This document shows, piece by piece, positions 10,852 to 19,885 of a DNA stretch of 64,000 nt; the stretch's first letter is position 1; the number at the start of each line of letters is the position of its first letter. Under the pieces are notes generated by a model. The model worked only from the letters and a program-made list of their open reading frames with translations. It ran no database searches and was not told the DNA's origin. The stretch is from Coleofasciculus sp. FACHB-1120 (lineage in GTDB: Bacteria > Cyanobacteriota > Cyanobacteriia > Cyanobacteriales > FACHB-T130). The stretch is taken from positions 62,001-126,000 of the forward strand of contig NZ_JACJTV010000012.1 of assembly GCF_014698845.1 (NCBI RefSeq). Reading direction: 5' to 3'. The position numbers and the translations under genes are program-made.

Positions 10852-11055
10852 ATGTCAGCTTCAGCGAGTCTACCCACAGTCTCAGTCAAACAAATCGTTG
10901 AGCGAATCTTTGTTTTTCGCCAAATTTCTCGTACCGATCAACGTCTATTGATGTCAACATTCCAATCGCAGGAAGCGCTGAGTGAAGCAGAACACCAGCT
11001 CATTAATCGGGTGTTTGATGCACTGAAACAGGGATTACTGAAGGTAGTGGATTAA
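10852..11055 (+). CDS. Conserved small protein, 67 aa (paralogue of 42754-42957)
   Basis: I do not recognise a functional family. The 67-residue product shares its whole architecture with the 67-residue product at 42754-42957: a V-x-(Q/D)-(I/L)-V-x-(R/Q)-I-F core, then RI(S/T)-x-x-(D/N)-Q, and a C-terminal (L/M)-x-x-R-(V/L)-F-x-x-(L/V)-x-x-GLLKV. Both are predicted all-helical with no membrane segment. Two full-length paralogues 32 kb apart with matching length and ends argue that both are real genes. An overlapping 70-codon frame starting at 10739 is treated as spurious. Confidence 0.75.
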   Translation: MSASASLPTVSVKQIVERIFVFRQISRTDQRLLMSTFQSQEALSEAEHQLINRVFDALKQGLLKVVD

Positions 11056-11254
11056 TTAAGAATGGTTTACTTATAACTTTCTTTATCTCAAATAAACTCG
11101 CTCGAAATAGCAATTTTGAGTGATTAGTAGCACTTCAGTATTTTCAAAGTTTAAATTCAAAGTCTAAATAAATATCAAAAAATCCCTAATTTAAAATCTA
11201 GTCAGTTAAGGTGGGACTACATTTACATCAGTGCAGACGCACTTATTAATAAAT

Positions 11255-11650
11255 ATGAGGAATTCGAGAAACTCTCTCACAGCGATCGCACTGCTATGTT
11301 TCTATACCACTGGCTTGCAGCTAATCGCCCAAACAAAGGCAAATGCAGCTACACCAATTTTACAGGCTCAATCGAGACCTGCACAAAACCAAGGCGTATG
11401 TTCATTTATTAATGGAAATAACGTCAATATCCGTAGTCTACCCAATACTCAATCCAATATAGTCGCCAAACTCAATAGAGGCGATACGGTTCGGGCAGTG
11501 CGAAAACAGGGTAGCTGGGTTCAAATCTCTGGAAGAGTAACCTCACAACCCGGAGTGACTCCGGAGGTGGTTAAACCTCTGAAGGGTTGGGTACTCAATA
11601 CTTACATCAATGGATGCTCTGAAGATCAATTCGATCGGTGGCGGACATAA
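11255..11650 (+). CDS. Exported SH3-domain protein
   Basis: About 131 residues from the ATG at 11255; an in-frame GTG at 11231 is an alternative. The N-terminus MRNSRNSLTAIALLCFY... looks like a signal peptide, ending near TKANA-AT. The mature part carries a bacterial SH3-type fold: CSFINGNNVNIRSLPNTQSN, then IVAKLNRGDTVRAV and GSWVQISG, with a short tail containing a second Cys (INGCSED). Such domains commonly bind peptidoglycan or surface ligands in the periplasm. Convergent with the P450 gene across a terminator-like palindrome. A decayed copy lies at 15613-15868. Confidence 0.8.
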   Translation: MRNSRNSLTAIALLCFYTTGLQLIAQTKANAATPILQAQSRPAQNQGVCSFINGNNVNIRSLPNTQSNIVAKLNRGDTVRAVRKQGSWVQISGRVTSQPGVTPEVVKPLKGWVLNTYINGCSEDQFDRWRT

Positions 11651-11698
11651 AAAATACCACTTAATTCTCCGTTCCATTGAATTAAGCCAATATTGGGT

Positions 11699-11737
11699 AG
11701 TGCTAAAAAAGTAATGATGCATTAATTTTTTAGCACT
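11699..11737. terminator. Bidirectional terminator-like palindrome
   Basis: Arms AGTGCTAAAAAA and TTTTTTAGCACT are perfect over 12 bp, with partly pairing bases between them (TAAT/ATTA). It lies between convergent genes, and the A-tract/T-tract arms give a U run in either direction. Confidence 0.7.
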
Positions 11738-11795
11738 ACTCCATACACTACTATTCTTTAGCGTTGGCAAAACTTTTCGATCTACTGTAAATAGT

Positions 11796-13391
11796 TTAAT
11801 TTAAACCTTGGAGATAGGTTTTTTCTTGTGGAAGCGAATTTCTCAATTTAAAGCGCACTGGCATTTTATCAGACGGATAAATTAACAGGTTTTGCTGTAA
11901 TTGTTCTAGAGAAGAACGACCCTTGACTAACTCCCAGTCGAAGTTGCGGAGCAATAATGCTAGCATCATCGTTCCTTCCAGCATTGATAAATGCTCCCCC
12001 AAGCAACGATGAGGTCCTGAGCCAAAGTCTATCATTGGCAGCGAACTATTTTCCTTAGTTTTATCTAACCAACGTTCCGGCAGAAATTCCTCTGGATTAG
12101 CATAGACTTCTGGATCTCTTCCCGCAGCAAGCATTGACCAGGATATTCTTGTACCGCGAGGAATCACTTTACCCTCAATGAGGGTGTCGCGTTGAGCCTC
12201 CAATGAAGTCGAGCCTGAGGCTACTGAATAAAGGCGCAAGGTCTCCTTAATAATTGCGCTAATATAAGCCAATTCCTTGAGGCTTTCGGTATTTATCAAG
12301 CCTTTGCTTTGCCAAACTTGGTCAACGATGTCTCGTGCTTGCTGAAAAACCCTTTGATTGAAGCTCAACTCTCCTACTGCAAAGGATAAAGTATGGGCTG
12401 TTGTATCAGTACCAGCGATTAAGAGTTCAACACATTCTGCTATTAATGTGTCGCGATTGTATTTTGGTTCTTTGGCAGCGATTTTGACTAACATTGATTC
12501 GGAGAACCAAGAACTTACCTGTGGTAAATCGGTCTTGTTTTGTTCTCTGAATCGTAAAGCTAAGTCTACACGGGGCGTTAAAAATTCCTCAAAATATCGC
12601 TTTGCTGCCCAATAATCTTGTGAATTTTTAGAGGGCAAATATTTCATCCATATCTTCTCGCCAGTAGCTTGTCGTAGAAACCGATAGCCTACAACAGACA
12701 TTGCTTCGTACAGCTTGGGAACTTCTAGGGGTGGCCCTTCAGGACTCGCGATCTTTCTATCCACAGGAATGCCCAGCACGAGGCAAGAAATCACTCTCAT
12801 TGTTAGTTCTACAAATAGAGGATCTACCTGAACTTCTTTTGGTGGCGGTGCTTCCTTTAATGTCGCAATTACTTGCTCGCAAGCTTCGCTAATAATTTCC
12901 GCATATTTCGTGAGGCTGCTAGAACTAAATGCGGGATTCCAAGCTTTGCGTCGCCACTGCCACTCAGCCCCAGTTTCTCCTATTAGAATCGGACCACCGA
13001 TATCGTTCCAAGCTTTGCGTAATTGCTCCGACCTGATGAAGCTACCATCTTTCATCCCATTGACAATGGTATCTTCGATAACTTTTGCTTTATTTAAGAT
13101 AACACCAGGCTGGTTGCCATTCCAGATAACATACATTGGGCCTAGCTCTTGACTCCAATCAAACATTTGCTGGAATAATTTCTTCTGTTTCACTGCTGCT
13201 AATAGTTGAGGAATATTTCCTAACAGCCAGTGTTTAGGAGGCGAAGGGAGCGATCGCAGCGATTTGTATGTATTATTTTGTTTCCACCAGCGCCACCCAA
13301 TTATTCCCGCTATGCTAGTAACGCCTAAGACTGTGGCTAAATATGGAAGTGAGTCGAAATAAGCAATCTCAGTAGTAATGTCTTGAAGCAT
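11796..13391 (-). CDS. Cytochrome P450, N-terminally membrane-anchored
   Basis: Haem-thiolate mono-oxygenase of unknown substrate. From the chosen ATG at 13391 it is 531 residues, somewhat long for a bacterial P450. In order: a hydrophobic anchor near residues 14-34, the proline-rich hinge SLPSPPKHWLLGN, the I-helix oxygen-activation motif AGTDTTAH near residue 325, the ExxR motif in KETLRLY near 385, and the haem loop FGSGPHRCLG near 470 with its Cys ligand. The GTG at 13409 is an alternative start, but the ATG is preceded by AAAGGCGG at good distance. No redox partner gene is adjacent. An anchored P450 in a cyanobacterium may act on lipids, terpenoids or carotenoids; that is inference only. 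Confidence 0.92.
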   Translation of the reverse strand: MLQDITTEIAYFDSLPYLATVLGVTSIAGIIGWRWWKQNNTYKSLRSLPSPPKHWLLGNIPQLLAAVKQKKLFQQMFDWSQELGPMYVIWNGNQPGVILNKAKVIEDTIVNGMKDGSFIRSEQLRKAWNDIGGPILIGETGAEWQWRRKAWNPAFSSSSLTKYAEIISEACEQVIATLKEAPPPKEVQVDPLFVELTMRVISCLVLGIPVDRKIASPEGPPLEVPKLYEAMSVVGYRFLRQATGEKIWMKYLPSKNSQDYWAAKRYFEEFLTPRVDLALRFREQNKTDLPQVSSWFSESMLVKIAAKEPKYNRDTLIAECVELLIAGTDTTAHTLSFAVGELSFNQRVFQQARDIVDQVWQSKGLINTESLKELAYISAIIKETLRLYSVASGSTSLEAQRDTLIEGKVIPRGTRISWSMLAAGRDPEVYANPEEFLPERWLDKTKENSSLPMIDFGSGPHRCLGEHLSMLEGTMMLALLLRNFDWELVKGRSSLEQLQQNLLIYPSDKMPVRFKLRNSLPQEKTYLQGLN

Positions 13392-13686
13392 GAATCCGCC
13401 TTTATCCACAAAAAACTACAGATTACCCAGATACTAACTTAACGTGAGTTCGATGGCTAGATAAAGGCAAAAAGCTTGCCAGATTTGAAGCGTGAGAAAC
13501 TGGGCAGATATCAGCGATCGCGCTCGATTGATTGGGCACTCCCAAACAATCAATTAATCAACAAAAACCAAGAATCCATGCTTAAACAATAGCGATCGCT
13601 CAAAGCAGAGAGTGGTAAAGGACAAATAAGCAATGTATCCCGATTAAAATCAAAAATGTTACAAGACAGGCGTGGCATGGAGTGAA

Positions 13687-14172
13687 TTATATTGGGCTAA
13701 CAAAGTAACTTTGCCAGGTTTGCACCAGTGTCTGAGCCGCTATCGTTCCTTCCAGAGGGAAAAATGAAAGAAATTCTTTATCAGTAGTGGAATCGTAAGG
13801 CCCTTCTTTAACTTCAAAAATTACAGTATTTGGTACTAAAGCGATTAGTGTATGATAAGTTCCTTCGAGTAATTCAATACCAGAGGGCGTTCCAGCAGCA
13901 CTAATCTGTTCCTGGTGAATGATTGCGCCTTGATGGTTAAACAAAAGCATTCCTACGGCTCCCTGCAAAATCAGGCACAGCTCGAATCCATTGTGACCGA
14001 TTGCCCGTTGATGGCGATGGGGACGCACATAAGTCCCTGGTTGCAGACAAATAAGCGATCGCTGAACTTTTTCTTCTAAGGTGTGGAAGTTGTAGCTTTG
14101 TCGTAAGCGATCGCTACTTGATGCCTGTTGGGCAACTGTATCTATTAAATTTTGGTTGAGACGTTTAAACAT
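13687..14172 (-). CDS. WbuC-type cupin protein
   Basis: 161 residues from the ATG at 14172, chosen because TTTGGAGAAAA precedes it; an upstream in-frame ATG at 14229 lacks such support. The cupin-fold signature is visible as CLQPGTYVRPHRHQ (metal-type histidines), then GFELCLILQGAVGMLLF and EGTYHTLIALVPNTVIFEVKEGP. WbuC-like proteins occur in polysaccharide (O-antigen/capsule) clusters and their enzymatic role is unclear. It follows the sugar-nucleotide dehydratase gene on the same strand by 72 bp, so the two are probably one transcription unit. Confidence 0.8.
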   Translation of the reverse strand: MFKRLNQNLIDTVAQQASSSDRLRQSYNFHTLEEKVQRSLICLQPGTYVRPHRHQRAIGHNGFELCLILQGAVGMLLFNHQGAIIHQEQISAAGTPSGIELLEGTYHTLIALVPNTVIFEVKEGPYDSTTDKEFLSFFPLEGTIAAQTLVQTWQSYFVSPI

Positions 14173-14244
14173 TTTTCTCCAAAGAAGTTTTTGACCAGGC
14201 TGGCAAGTCTGGTCAGAAGGTAGGGTCAAAATACTTCCGAGAAA

Positions 14245-15270
14245 CTAAACACTTAATATTACTGAAGATGGAATATTGCCCACCATTGAAGGTGATAAAT
14301 ACTCCAAATACCACTTAATTGTTTCAGCTAGCCCTTCATCAAAAGAATATCGGGAACTCCACCCAAGCATTTTTTGGGCCTTTTCTGCCGATACCTGCTG
14401 GTGCCAAATTTCCCCGTGGCTTTGATTCATAATTACAGGCTCTATGTGTTCGCAATTCATCAATTGCTGGAGCTTTTGCACTATTTCTAGCACCGTCCAA
14501 CTACCACCCATTGCGAAGTTGAAAGCCTCTCCATGAACTTCTGGACGAGCTAGCCCTTCAAACATTGCAATATAGGCATGGGCTGCATCTTTGACATATA
14601 AAAAGTCCCGCATAAAATTACCTTTATCGGGCATACGAACCAGAGGACTTTCATTGCTCAGTAGCCGTCGAATCGTATTCGGGATCAGTCGGCTCCAGTT
14701 TAAATCTCCACCACCGTAGATATTACCAAACCGCCCTATAGCCACAGGCAATCCGTAGCTGTGATAGTAGCTTCGAGCAATTAGGTCAGCGCAGCTTTTA
14801 GAGACATCGTAAGGATGTCTTCCCAGCGTTGGCATATCTTCTGTATAGGGTAAGACGGGACTATCACCGTAGGCTTTGTCACTCGATGCCACTATCACCC
14901 GCCGTACCAAATCTGAACGGACGCGACAGGCTTCCAATATGTTGTATGTGCCACGAATGTTTATCTCAAATGCCAATCGAGGTTTCTCAAACGCCAAACC
15001 TTCTACCGACACTGCTGCTAAGTGAAACACCGTATCAATGCCGCGATCGCCAATCACCTTTTCAAGTAAATCGTAATCCTCGATTGACCCAACAACATTG
15101 TTGACACGATGAACGATTCCACTACGCACAAAATGACTGTCTGGGTTCCAGTCAGCCAGTATCGTCGTCACCGTCGCGCCCTGCTCTAATAAGCACTCAG
15201 TCAACCAAGAACCCATAAAACCGGAAGCTCCGGTTACTAACACTCGATGATCGCGCAGAATATCACTCAC
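14245..15270 (-). CDS. NAD-dependent epimerase/dehydratase, CDP-glucose 4,6-dehydratase-like
   Basis: 341-residue extended short-chain dehydrogenase. The Rossmann motif is GASGFMGSWL (residues 14-23), close to the G-x-TGF-x-GSWL of CDP-glucose 4,6-dehydratases. The catalytic YxxxK appears as PYDVSKSCAD, and the substrate region has GRFGNIYGGGDLNWSRLIP and RDFLYVKDAAHAY. The family converts nucleotide-activated hexoses to 4-keto-6-deoxy sugars. The start is GTG at 15270. With the WbuC-like cupin it suggests a small surface-polysaccharide modification unit. Exact substrate is not provable here; GDP-mannose or UDP-sugar use is possible. Confidence 0.85.
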   Translation of the reverse strand: MSDILRDHRVLVTGASGFMGSWLTECLLEQGATVTTILADWNPDSHFVRSGIVHRVNNVVGSIEDYDLLEKVIGDRGIDTVFHLAAVSVEGLAFEKPRLAFEINIRGTYNILEACRVRSDLVRRVIVASSDKAYGDSPVLPYTEDMPTLGRHPYDVSKSCADLIARSYYHSYGLPVAIGRFGNIYGGGDLNWSRLIPNTIRRLLSNESPLVRMPDKGNFMRDFLYVKDAAHAYIAMFEGLARPEVHGEAFNFAMGGSWTVLEIVQKLQQLMNCEHIEPVIMNQSHGEIWHQQVSAEKAQKMLGWSSRYSFDEGLAETIKWYLEYLSPSMVGNIPSSVILSV

Positions 15271-15489
15271 TGATGCACCTAAATAAAAACTAACTCTGCA
15301 CTAATATACAGTTTGTACATCTATCCAAAGTGTGATGCATACTACTTTTCTCCGAGAGAATTAGTTTTTTATGGATTTTGCGATCGCACTGATGAGATGA
15401 GCCATCGGCGAACCAAAACTCTAACCAGAGATTGCAGAATCTCTTTAAAGTTGTTTGAAATCTTAGTCTTGGAAGGCTTCGGAGTTTCC

Positions 15490-15606
15490 ATCTTCCCCTC
15501 AAAACAGCCAAAAGCCGCTCTAAGTCATCCCACCATCAATCAGGTTACACAAGTAAAAAATGCAATCCTGACCCTGCTGCTGGCGCTGTTCATATAAGCT
15601 TGAGCC
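15490..15606 (-). pseudogene. Decayed duplicate of the 3' end of tab2
   Basis: On the minus strand this stretch aligns with the last 40 or so codons of the intact tab2 at 16693: the common parts include GCTCAAGCTTAT (AQAY), the run of CAG-type codons, CATTTTTT, ACTTA(T/G)AGCGGCTTTTGGCTGTT and GGGGAAGAT. In the duplicate the tab2 frame is broken by an early TGA and substitutions. Directly abutting on its 5' side is a decayed copy of the SH3 gene in the opposite orientation. Confidence 0.75.
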
Positions 15607-15612
15607 TTTGCA

Positions 15613-15868
15613 TACAAAAGGCGTCTGTTCATTGATTAACGCTAATAATCTCAATATCCAAAAAAGTTCCAGCACTAAATCACAAGCGATCGCTAAACTC
15701 AATAGAAGCGATCGTGTCCAGGCGGTGCGAAGACAAGGTAACTGGGTTTAAATCTCTCAAAGAGTAACATCACAACCTGGAGCGACACCGGAGGTGGTTA
15801 AACCTCTCAAGGGTTGGGTACTCAAATACTGATATTAATAGATACTCAGAAGATAAATTTAATTGATG
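15613..15868 (+). pseudogene. Decayed 5'-truncated copy of the SH3-domain gene
   Basis: Aligns base for base with 11395-11650, from GGCGT(A/C)TGTTCATT onward. It would read as SLINANNLNIQ...AIAKLNRSD-VQAVRRQGNWV, followed by an in-frame TAA where the intact gene has CAA (GTT-TAA against GTT-CAA). It continues as VTSQPGATPEVVKPLKGWV and then has a one-base insertion near 15825. The signal-peptide part is missing and is replaced by the tab2 fragment. Confidence 0.85.
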
Positions 15869-15950
15869 GCGAAAATAGGGAAGCCGCTCGTTTTAAATCT
15901 ATTGGACTTCCCCAATTCTCCGTAAAATCCTAAGCGCTAATCAGCACCAT

Positions 15951-16406
15951 CTAGTCCCAACGAGGAATATCGGCATCTTCCCCACCAATACCGATTCCGG
16001 TGTTAAATATTTCAGCATCCGTGAGAATTAGGTTATCCATTGATGCCCCATACACATTAGCGTCATAAATTTTAGCGTTCGTAAAATTCACGGCGTTAAG
16101 ATTAGCTTGCTGAAAATTGGCATTCGTTACAAAAGCTGAGGTTAAATTAGCGGCTGTCAAGTTTGCCTTCGTCAGATCAGCACCTTCCAGGTTCGCATTC
16201 GTCAGGTTAGCGCCTTGCAAATTAGCTTCTCTCAAGTCAGCGCCAATCAAATGTGCGCCGCTGAGATTGGCTCCTGATAAATCGCACCGAACACATTCCC
16301 TCGTTGACAATAGCTGTTTTACGTGTAGCGGATTCTCCGCTTTCACTGGCATAGTTAAAAATAGTGGAGCGAGTAATGTTAGTGTCGCGAATAGCTTGAG
16401 TTTCAT
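15951..16406 (-). CDS. Exported pentapeptide-repeat protein
   Basis: 151 residues. The start MKLKLFATLTLLAPLFLTMPVKA is a clear signal peptide. After a CVRCDLSG segment there are about 13 A(D/N)LXX pentapeptides (ANLSG AHLIG ADLRE ANLQG ANLTN and so on) that should fold as a right-handed quadrilateral beta-helix, and an acidic tail GGEDADIPRWD. Predicted to act in the periplasm or thylakoid lumen, where small pentapeptide proteins are common in cyanobacteria; function unknown. It lies between the pseudogene remnants and tab2. Confidence 0.88.
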   Translation of the reverse strand: MKLKLFATLTLLAPLFLTMPVKAENPLHVKQLLSTRECVRCDLSGANLSGAHLIGADLREANLQGANLTNANLEGADLTKANLTAANLTSAFVTNANFQQANLNAVNFTNAKIYDANVYGASMDNLILTDAEIFNTGIGIGGEDADIPRWD

Positions 16407-16692
16407 AATACTCCCCCTTTATCAAAAAGGTTGTTCCGTTTTCTTCCTCACACCTTTATTATCTCACTAAGATTCTGTGGTAGACATTGATTGATGCCAC
16501 ATATAACTTGTGATAGAGAACATAGGATTTAATCACTCGTTAGCAGGGTTACAATAGTGCTTCATTGGGATAAAGTACGATGAATTCCTAGCGCTCTTGC
16601 ATCTTCAACGTGGGTTGAGCGTAGCGGATGGAGTGCGATCGCATCAAATCGCATCAATCTGCCTTTAATCTATTTTTGGTAGAGGGACAACC

Positions 16693-17529
16693 TCAATCTT
16701 CTCCTCGCAACAGCCAAAAGCCGCTATAAGTCATTCCCGACTCATCCGGTTGCACCAACAAAAAATGTAATCCCCGGCTCTGCTGCTGACGCTGTTGATA
16801 AGCTTGAGCTGCTGCCGTAACTTCTTTATCCTCAAAAGTGGCAACAATCCAGCGGTCAACCAACCCAGCCTCTAATACCAACCCATCCGGCGCACCCGCA
16901 ATGTAATTGAGAGAAACGGGATGCGCCTCTTGTAGCCAACGCGCCAAACGCATCGATTGCCGCCCACCGTAAATTACCACACCGGGAACGGGCACCGTAG
17001 ACGCCAAACCCAGATTGATCGGCAAAAGAAATTCTGGCATCTCCAGAATCGGAATTGGGCGTTCTGCAAAAGCTTCTACCACAGCAACCGCAGGAAGCGT
17101 GGCAAATCGCCATTGTTCTCCCCAGAGGTTCTCTGGCAATGGGACTGGTGGCGGTTTGTCAAGAGATGAGAGTTCGCCAGTGTAGGTATAGTTATCGAGA
17201 TTGGGGTATTGTCGCGCCTTTTCTTGCAAATATTCCTTCAGCGCCCTAGTTCGTCGAGTTGCTTCCACCTGAATACCCAGTTGTTGCGCCCCTGCCTGAA
17301 TCAAACTCAACGACTGGGGACGAAACACTTGGATGAGATTCGGCAGATTTCCACCTGCTGCCTTCTGTAACTGAGAAACCAACCAACTAGCATTCGCTTC
17401 AGATTGAGGACAAAAGGCGTCATAACGAAAGCTGCGTGTAGCGTCGCAAAGCAACAACTCCCACAACACCTGCCCTTTTTCATCTTTGAGAGGACGCCGA
17501 TAAAAATCAGCTTGCCAAACCCGATTCAT
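16693..17529 (-). CDS. Tab2/Atab2 family RNA-binding protein
   Basis: Family known from chloroplasts, where Tab2/ATAB2 is needed for translation of photosystem subunits (psaB mRNA). The cyanobacterial homologue is thought to aid photosystem expression. About 278 residues from the ATG at 17529, which gives MNRVWQADFYRRPL; a longer frame to 17619 adds repeat-derived codons (GRSPGRKGRQ) and is rejected as start. Family features seen: VWQADFYRRP at the N-terminus, WELLLCD, the central RPIPILEMPEFLLPINLGLAS and the C-terminal GLHFLLVQPDESG and YSGFWLL. It precedes nothing cotranscribed with certainty. Its 3' end has a decayed partial duplicate at 15490-15606. Confidence 0.9.
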   Translation of the reverse strand: MNRVWQADFYRRPLKDEKGQVLWELLLCDATRSFRYDAFCPQSEANASWLVSQLQKAAGGNLPNLIQVFRPQSLSLIQAGAQQLGIQVEATRRTRALKEYLQEKARQYPNLDNYTYTGELSSLDKPPPVPLPENLWGEQWRFATLPAVAVVEAFAERPIPILEMPEFLLPINLGLASTVPVPGVVIYGGRQSMRLARWLQEAHPVSLNYIAGAPDGLVLEAGLVDRWIVATFEDKEVTAAAQAYQQRQQQSRGLHFLLVQPDESGMTYSGFWLLRGED

Positions 17530-17602
17530 CTTGCACTGTCTTCCTTTGCGTCCTGGACTTCGCCCCGCTTCGCTAGAGCATCTTTGCTGTTCAAAAAAAA
17601 GC

Positions 17603-17682
17603 AGGTGGGCAACGCCCACCCTACTTTTAGCTCAAAATTGAGTAAATTCATACCTATGTAGGGGCAAACGACGCGCCCCTAC
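17603..17682. repeat. Two adjacent REP-like palindromes
   Basis: GGTGGGCAACGCCCACC near 17604-17620 and GTAGGGGC-n9-GCCCCTAC at 17658-17682 are short GC-rich palindromes of kinds widely scattered in cyanobacterial intergenic DNA. The second has a relative at 47650-47676. They sit between the start of tab2 and the stop of the phosphorylase gene and may terminate the latter on the minus strand. Confidence 0.7.
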
Positions 17683-17689
17683 AAATTTG

Positions 17690-19885
17690 CTACGCTAGAG
17701 CGCTTGCCAGAATCGGTTCAGTACCCACTGAAGTTCCCGGCGCGTACACCTGAGTCACGTAGTCCGCAATCATCCGGTCGGTGTTGAATAGCGGCGAATT
17801 TGTCTTAATCGACGCCTTCATCATCTGAATCCAGCGATGAGGAATTCCATTCTCATCTTGGTCATAGTAGAGAGGAACGATTTCCTCTTCGAGTAGCTGG
17901 TAGAGAGATTCCGAATCAATCCGGTCTTGCAACTCCTGGTCGCTGGTGTGGGCATCTTCACCAATTGCCCAGCCATTGCTTCCCTTGCCATCTTGCCCTT
18001 CTTGATAGCCTTCGCACCACCAGCCATCGAGGACACTGCAATTAATACCGCCGTTGAAGCAGACCTTTTGCCCACTCGTCCCGGAGGCTTCTAAAGGACG
18101 ACGCGGGTTGTTCAGCCAAACATCAACACCTTGCACCAAATGTTGCCCCGTGTAGATGTCGTAATCTTCAACTAAGGCAACTCGGTTGAGAATGTCTGGG
18201 TGCTTGCACCACTCCATCAACCGCTGGATAATCCGCTTGCCTTCTTCGTCATGAGGGTGCGCTTTACCGGCAAAGACAATCTGCACGGGTCGTTGGGAAT
18301 TCCCAAATATCCTCAAGGCGCGTTCGGCTTCCCGCAGCAGCAAATCACCCCGCTTGTAAGGGCTGAAGCGTCGTGCAAATCCGATCGTCAGCACGTTGGG
18401 GTCTAGCAGCTTGTCGGAGGCATCAATGCGGAATTGCTCTTCACCGCGACCAATTCGTGCCAATTTCACCTTAGAACGGGTATGAGCAATCAGGCACTCT
18501 TTGAGAACTTGGTGCCGCCACCAGATTTCCTCATCAGGAATTCCGTCCACCTTTGCCCACATCTGTTTGTCAGCCATGCGGGTTGACCAATCTTCACCCA
18601 GGTACTGGGAATAGAGGTCGCCCATTAAGGGTGCTGTCCAGGTACGCGCATGGACACCATTGGTAATGTGACCAATGGGCACTTTCTCTTCGCTACGGTC
18701 GGGATAGAGAATGTTCCACATCTTGCGGGAAACCTGACCGTGCAGTTCGCTGACGCCGTTGGCAGTGCGACACATCCGCAAAGCCAAAACAGTCATGCCG
18801 AAGGGTTCCCAAGGGTCGCCCAGTCGGCGTGCCCCCAAGGAGAGGAACTGTTCGCGCGACAAGCCCAATGTCGGCCAGTAGTGGGCGAAGTAGGAATCCA
18901 TCAGGTCTGAGGAGAAGACATCGTGACCTGCGGGAACGGGAGTGTGGGTGGTGAACACGCAGCGATCGCGCACCAATCCCTCGATATCATAGAAAGACTT
19001 GCTGGTACGCTGAATTTCTTGTCGCGCAATCTCTAGGGTGCAGAATGCCGCGTGACCTTCGTTCAGATGACACACCGACGGAGTAATCCCCAGTGCTGCC
19101 AGCGCCCGAACGCCGCCAATCCCCAGCACAACTTCCTGAGCGATGCGGGTTTCTTGGTTGCCGCCGTACAGGTGCCCTGTCAGCCAGCGGTCAATGGGAT
19201 CGTTGTCGTGTCGGTCGGTATCCAGTAGGTAAAGATTGACGCGACCGACTCGCGCCAGCCAAATTTGGGCTTTGACCAGCCGTTGCCGGATTTCCATCTC
19301 AATGGTGATGGGTTCCCCAAGAGTATTCTTCATCAACTCCAGAGGCATCTGGTCAAAGGGATTGTTAACATAGTTTTCTTCTTGCCAACCGCCACTATTC
19401 AACCGTTGACGGAAATAACCTTGGCGATAACAAAGCCCTACAGCGACCATCGGCACGCCTAAATCAGAGGCGGACTTGAGGTGATCTCCGGCTAAAATTC
19501 CCAAGCCGCCAGAGTAGATAGGTAGGGATTCGTGGATGCCAAATTCCGCACAAAAATAGGCGACTGGTCGCTGTGGGGAAATTTGCGGCGCGACGCGAGA
19601 TGCCCAAGAATTTTTTTCGCTCATGTACTTGTCGAATTGCTCGACAAGTGCATTCACCCGTTTGATATAAGCTGGGTCTTGAGCGAGCTGAGTGAGTCGC
19701 ACAAAAGAAGCTGATTCCAGGATGGCGACAGCGTTGTGTCCGCAGCGGTGCCATTCATCGGGATTAATGTTCTGAAATAGAGAAGTGCGATCGCTCGTCC
19801 AACTCCACCAATAGTTATATGCCAGGTCTGCCAATCGCTTGAGAGGAAACGGTAGCTTCGCACGCAGCGTTTCAATTGTTGTCAT
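17690..19885 (-). CDS. glgP: Alpha-glucan phosphorylase (GT35)
   Basis: Releases glucose-1-phosphate from glycogen or maltodextrin. 731 residues, shorter than the roughly 850 of the best known cyanobacterial GlgP. The start (residues 1-115) matches the DUF3417-type N-terminus, LADLAYNYWWSWTSD. Then come AYFCAEFGIHESLPIYSGGLGILAGDH, HLNEGHAAF, the nucleotide-sugar region GFARRFSPYKRGDLLL and the PLP-lysine motif EASGTSGQK followed by NGG. Start ATG at 19885 has GGAATTT upstream. It stands alone on the minus strand, followed by palindromic repeats. Direct regulation is not visible. Confidence 0.95.
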   Translation of the reverse strand: MTTIETLRAKLPFPLKRLADLAYNYWWSWTSDRTSLFQNINPDEWHRCGHNAVAILESASFVRLTQLAQDPAYIKRVNALVEQFDKYMSEKNSWASRVAPQISPQRPVAYFCAEFGIHESLPIYSGGLGILAGDHLKSASDLGVPMVAVGLCYRQGYFRQRLNSGGWQEENYVNNPFDQMPLELMKNTLGEPITIEMEIRQRLVKAQIWLARVGRVNLYLLDTDRHDNDPIDRWLTGHLYGGNQETRIAQEVVLGIGGVRALAALGITPSVCHLNEGHAAFCTLEIARQEIQRTSKSFYDIEGLVRDRCVFTTHTPVPAGHDVFSSDLMDSYFAHYWPTLGLSREQFLSLGARRLGDPWEPFGMTVLALRMCRTANGVSELHGQVSRKMWNILYPDRSEEKVPIGHITNGVHARTWTAPLMGDLYSQYLGEDWSTRMADKQMWAKVDGIPDEEIWWRHQVLKECLIAHTRSKVKLARIGRGEEQFRIDASDKLLDPNVLTIGFARRFSPYKRGDLLLREAERALRIFGNSQRPVQIVFAGKAHPHDEEGKRIIQRLMEWCKHPDILNRVALVEDYDIYTGQHLVQGVDVWLNNPRRPLEASGTSGQKVCFNGGINCSVLDGWWCEGYQEGQDGKGSNGWAIGEDAHTSDQELQDRIDSESLYQLLEEEIVPLYYDQDENGIPHRWIQMMKASIKTNSPLFNTDRMIADYVTQVYAPGTSVGTEPILASALA

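Noticed and set aside
10739-10951. 70-codon plus frame upstream of the 67-residue gene
   Set aside because: Overlaps a gene supported by a paralogue, in a different frame.
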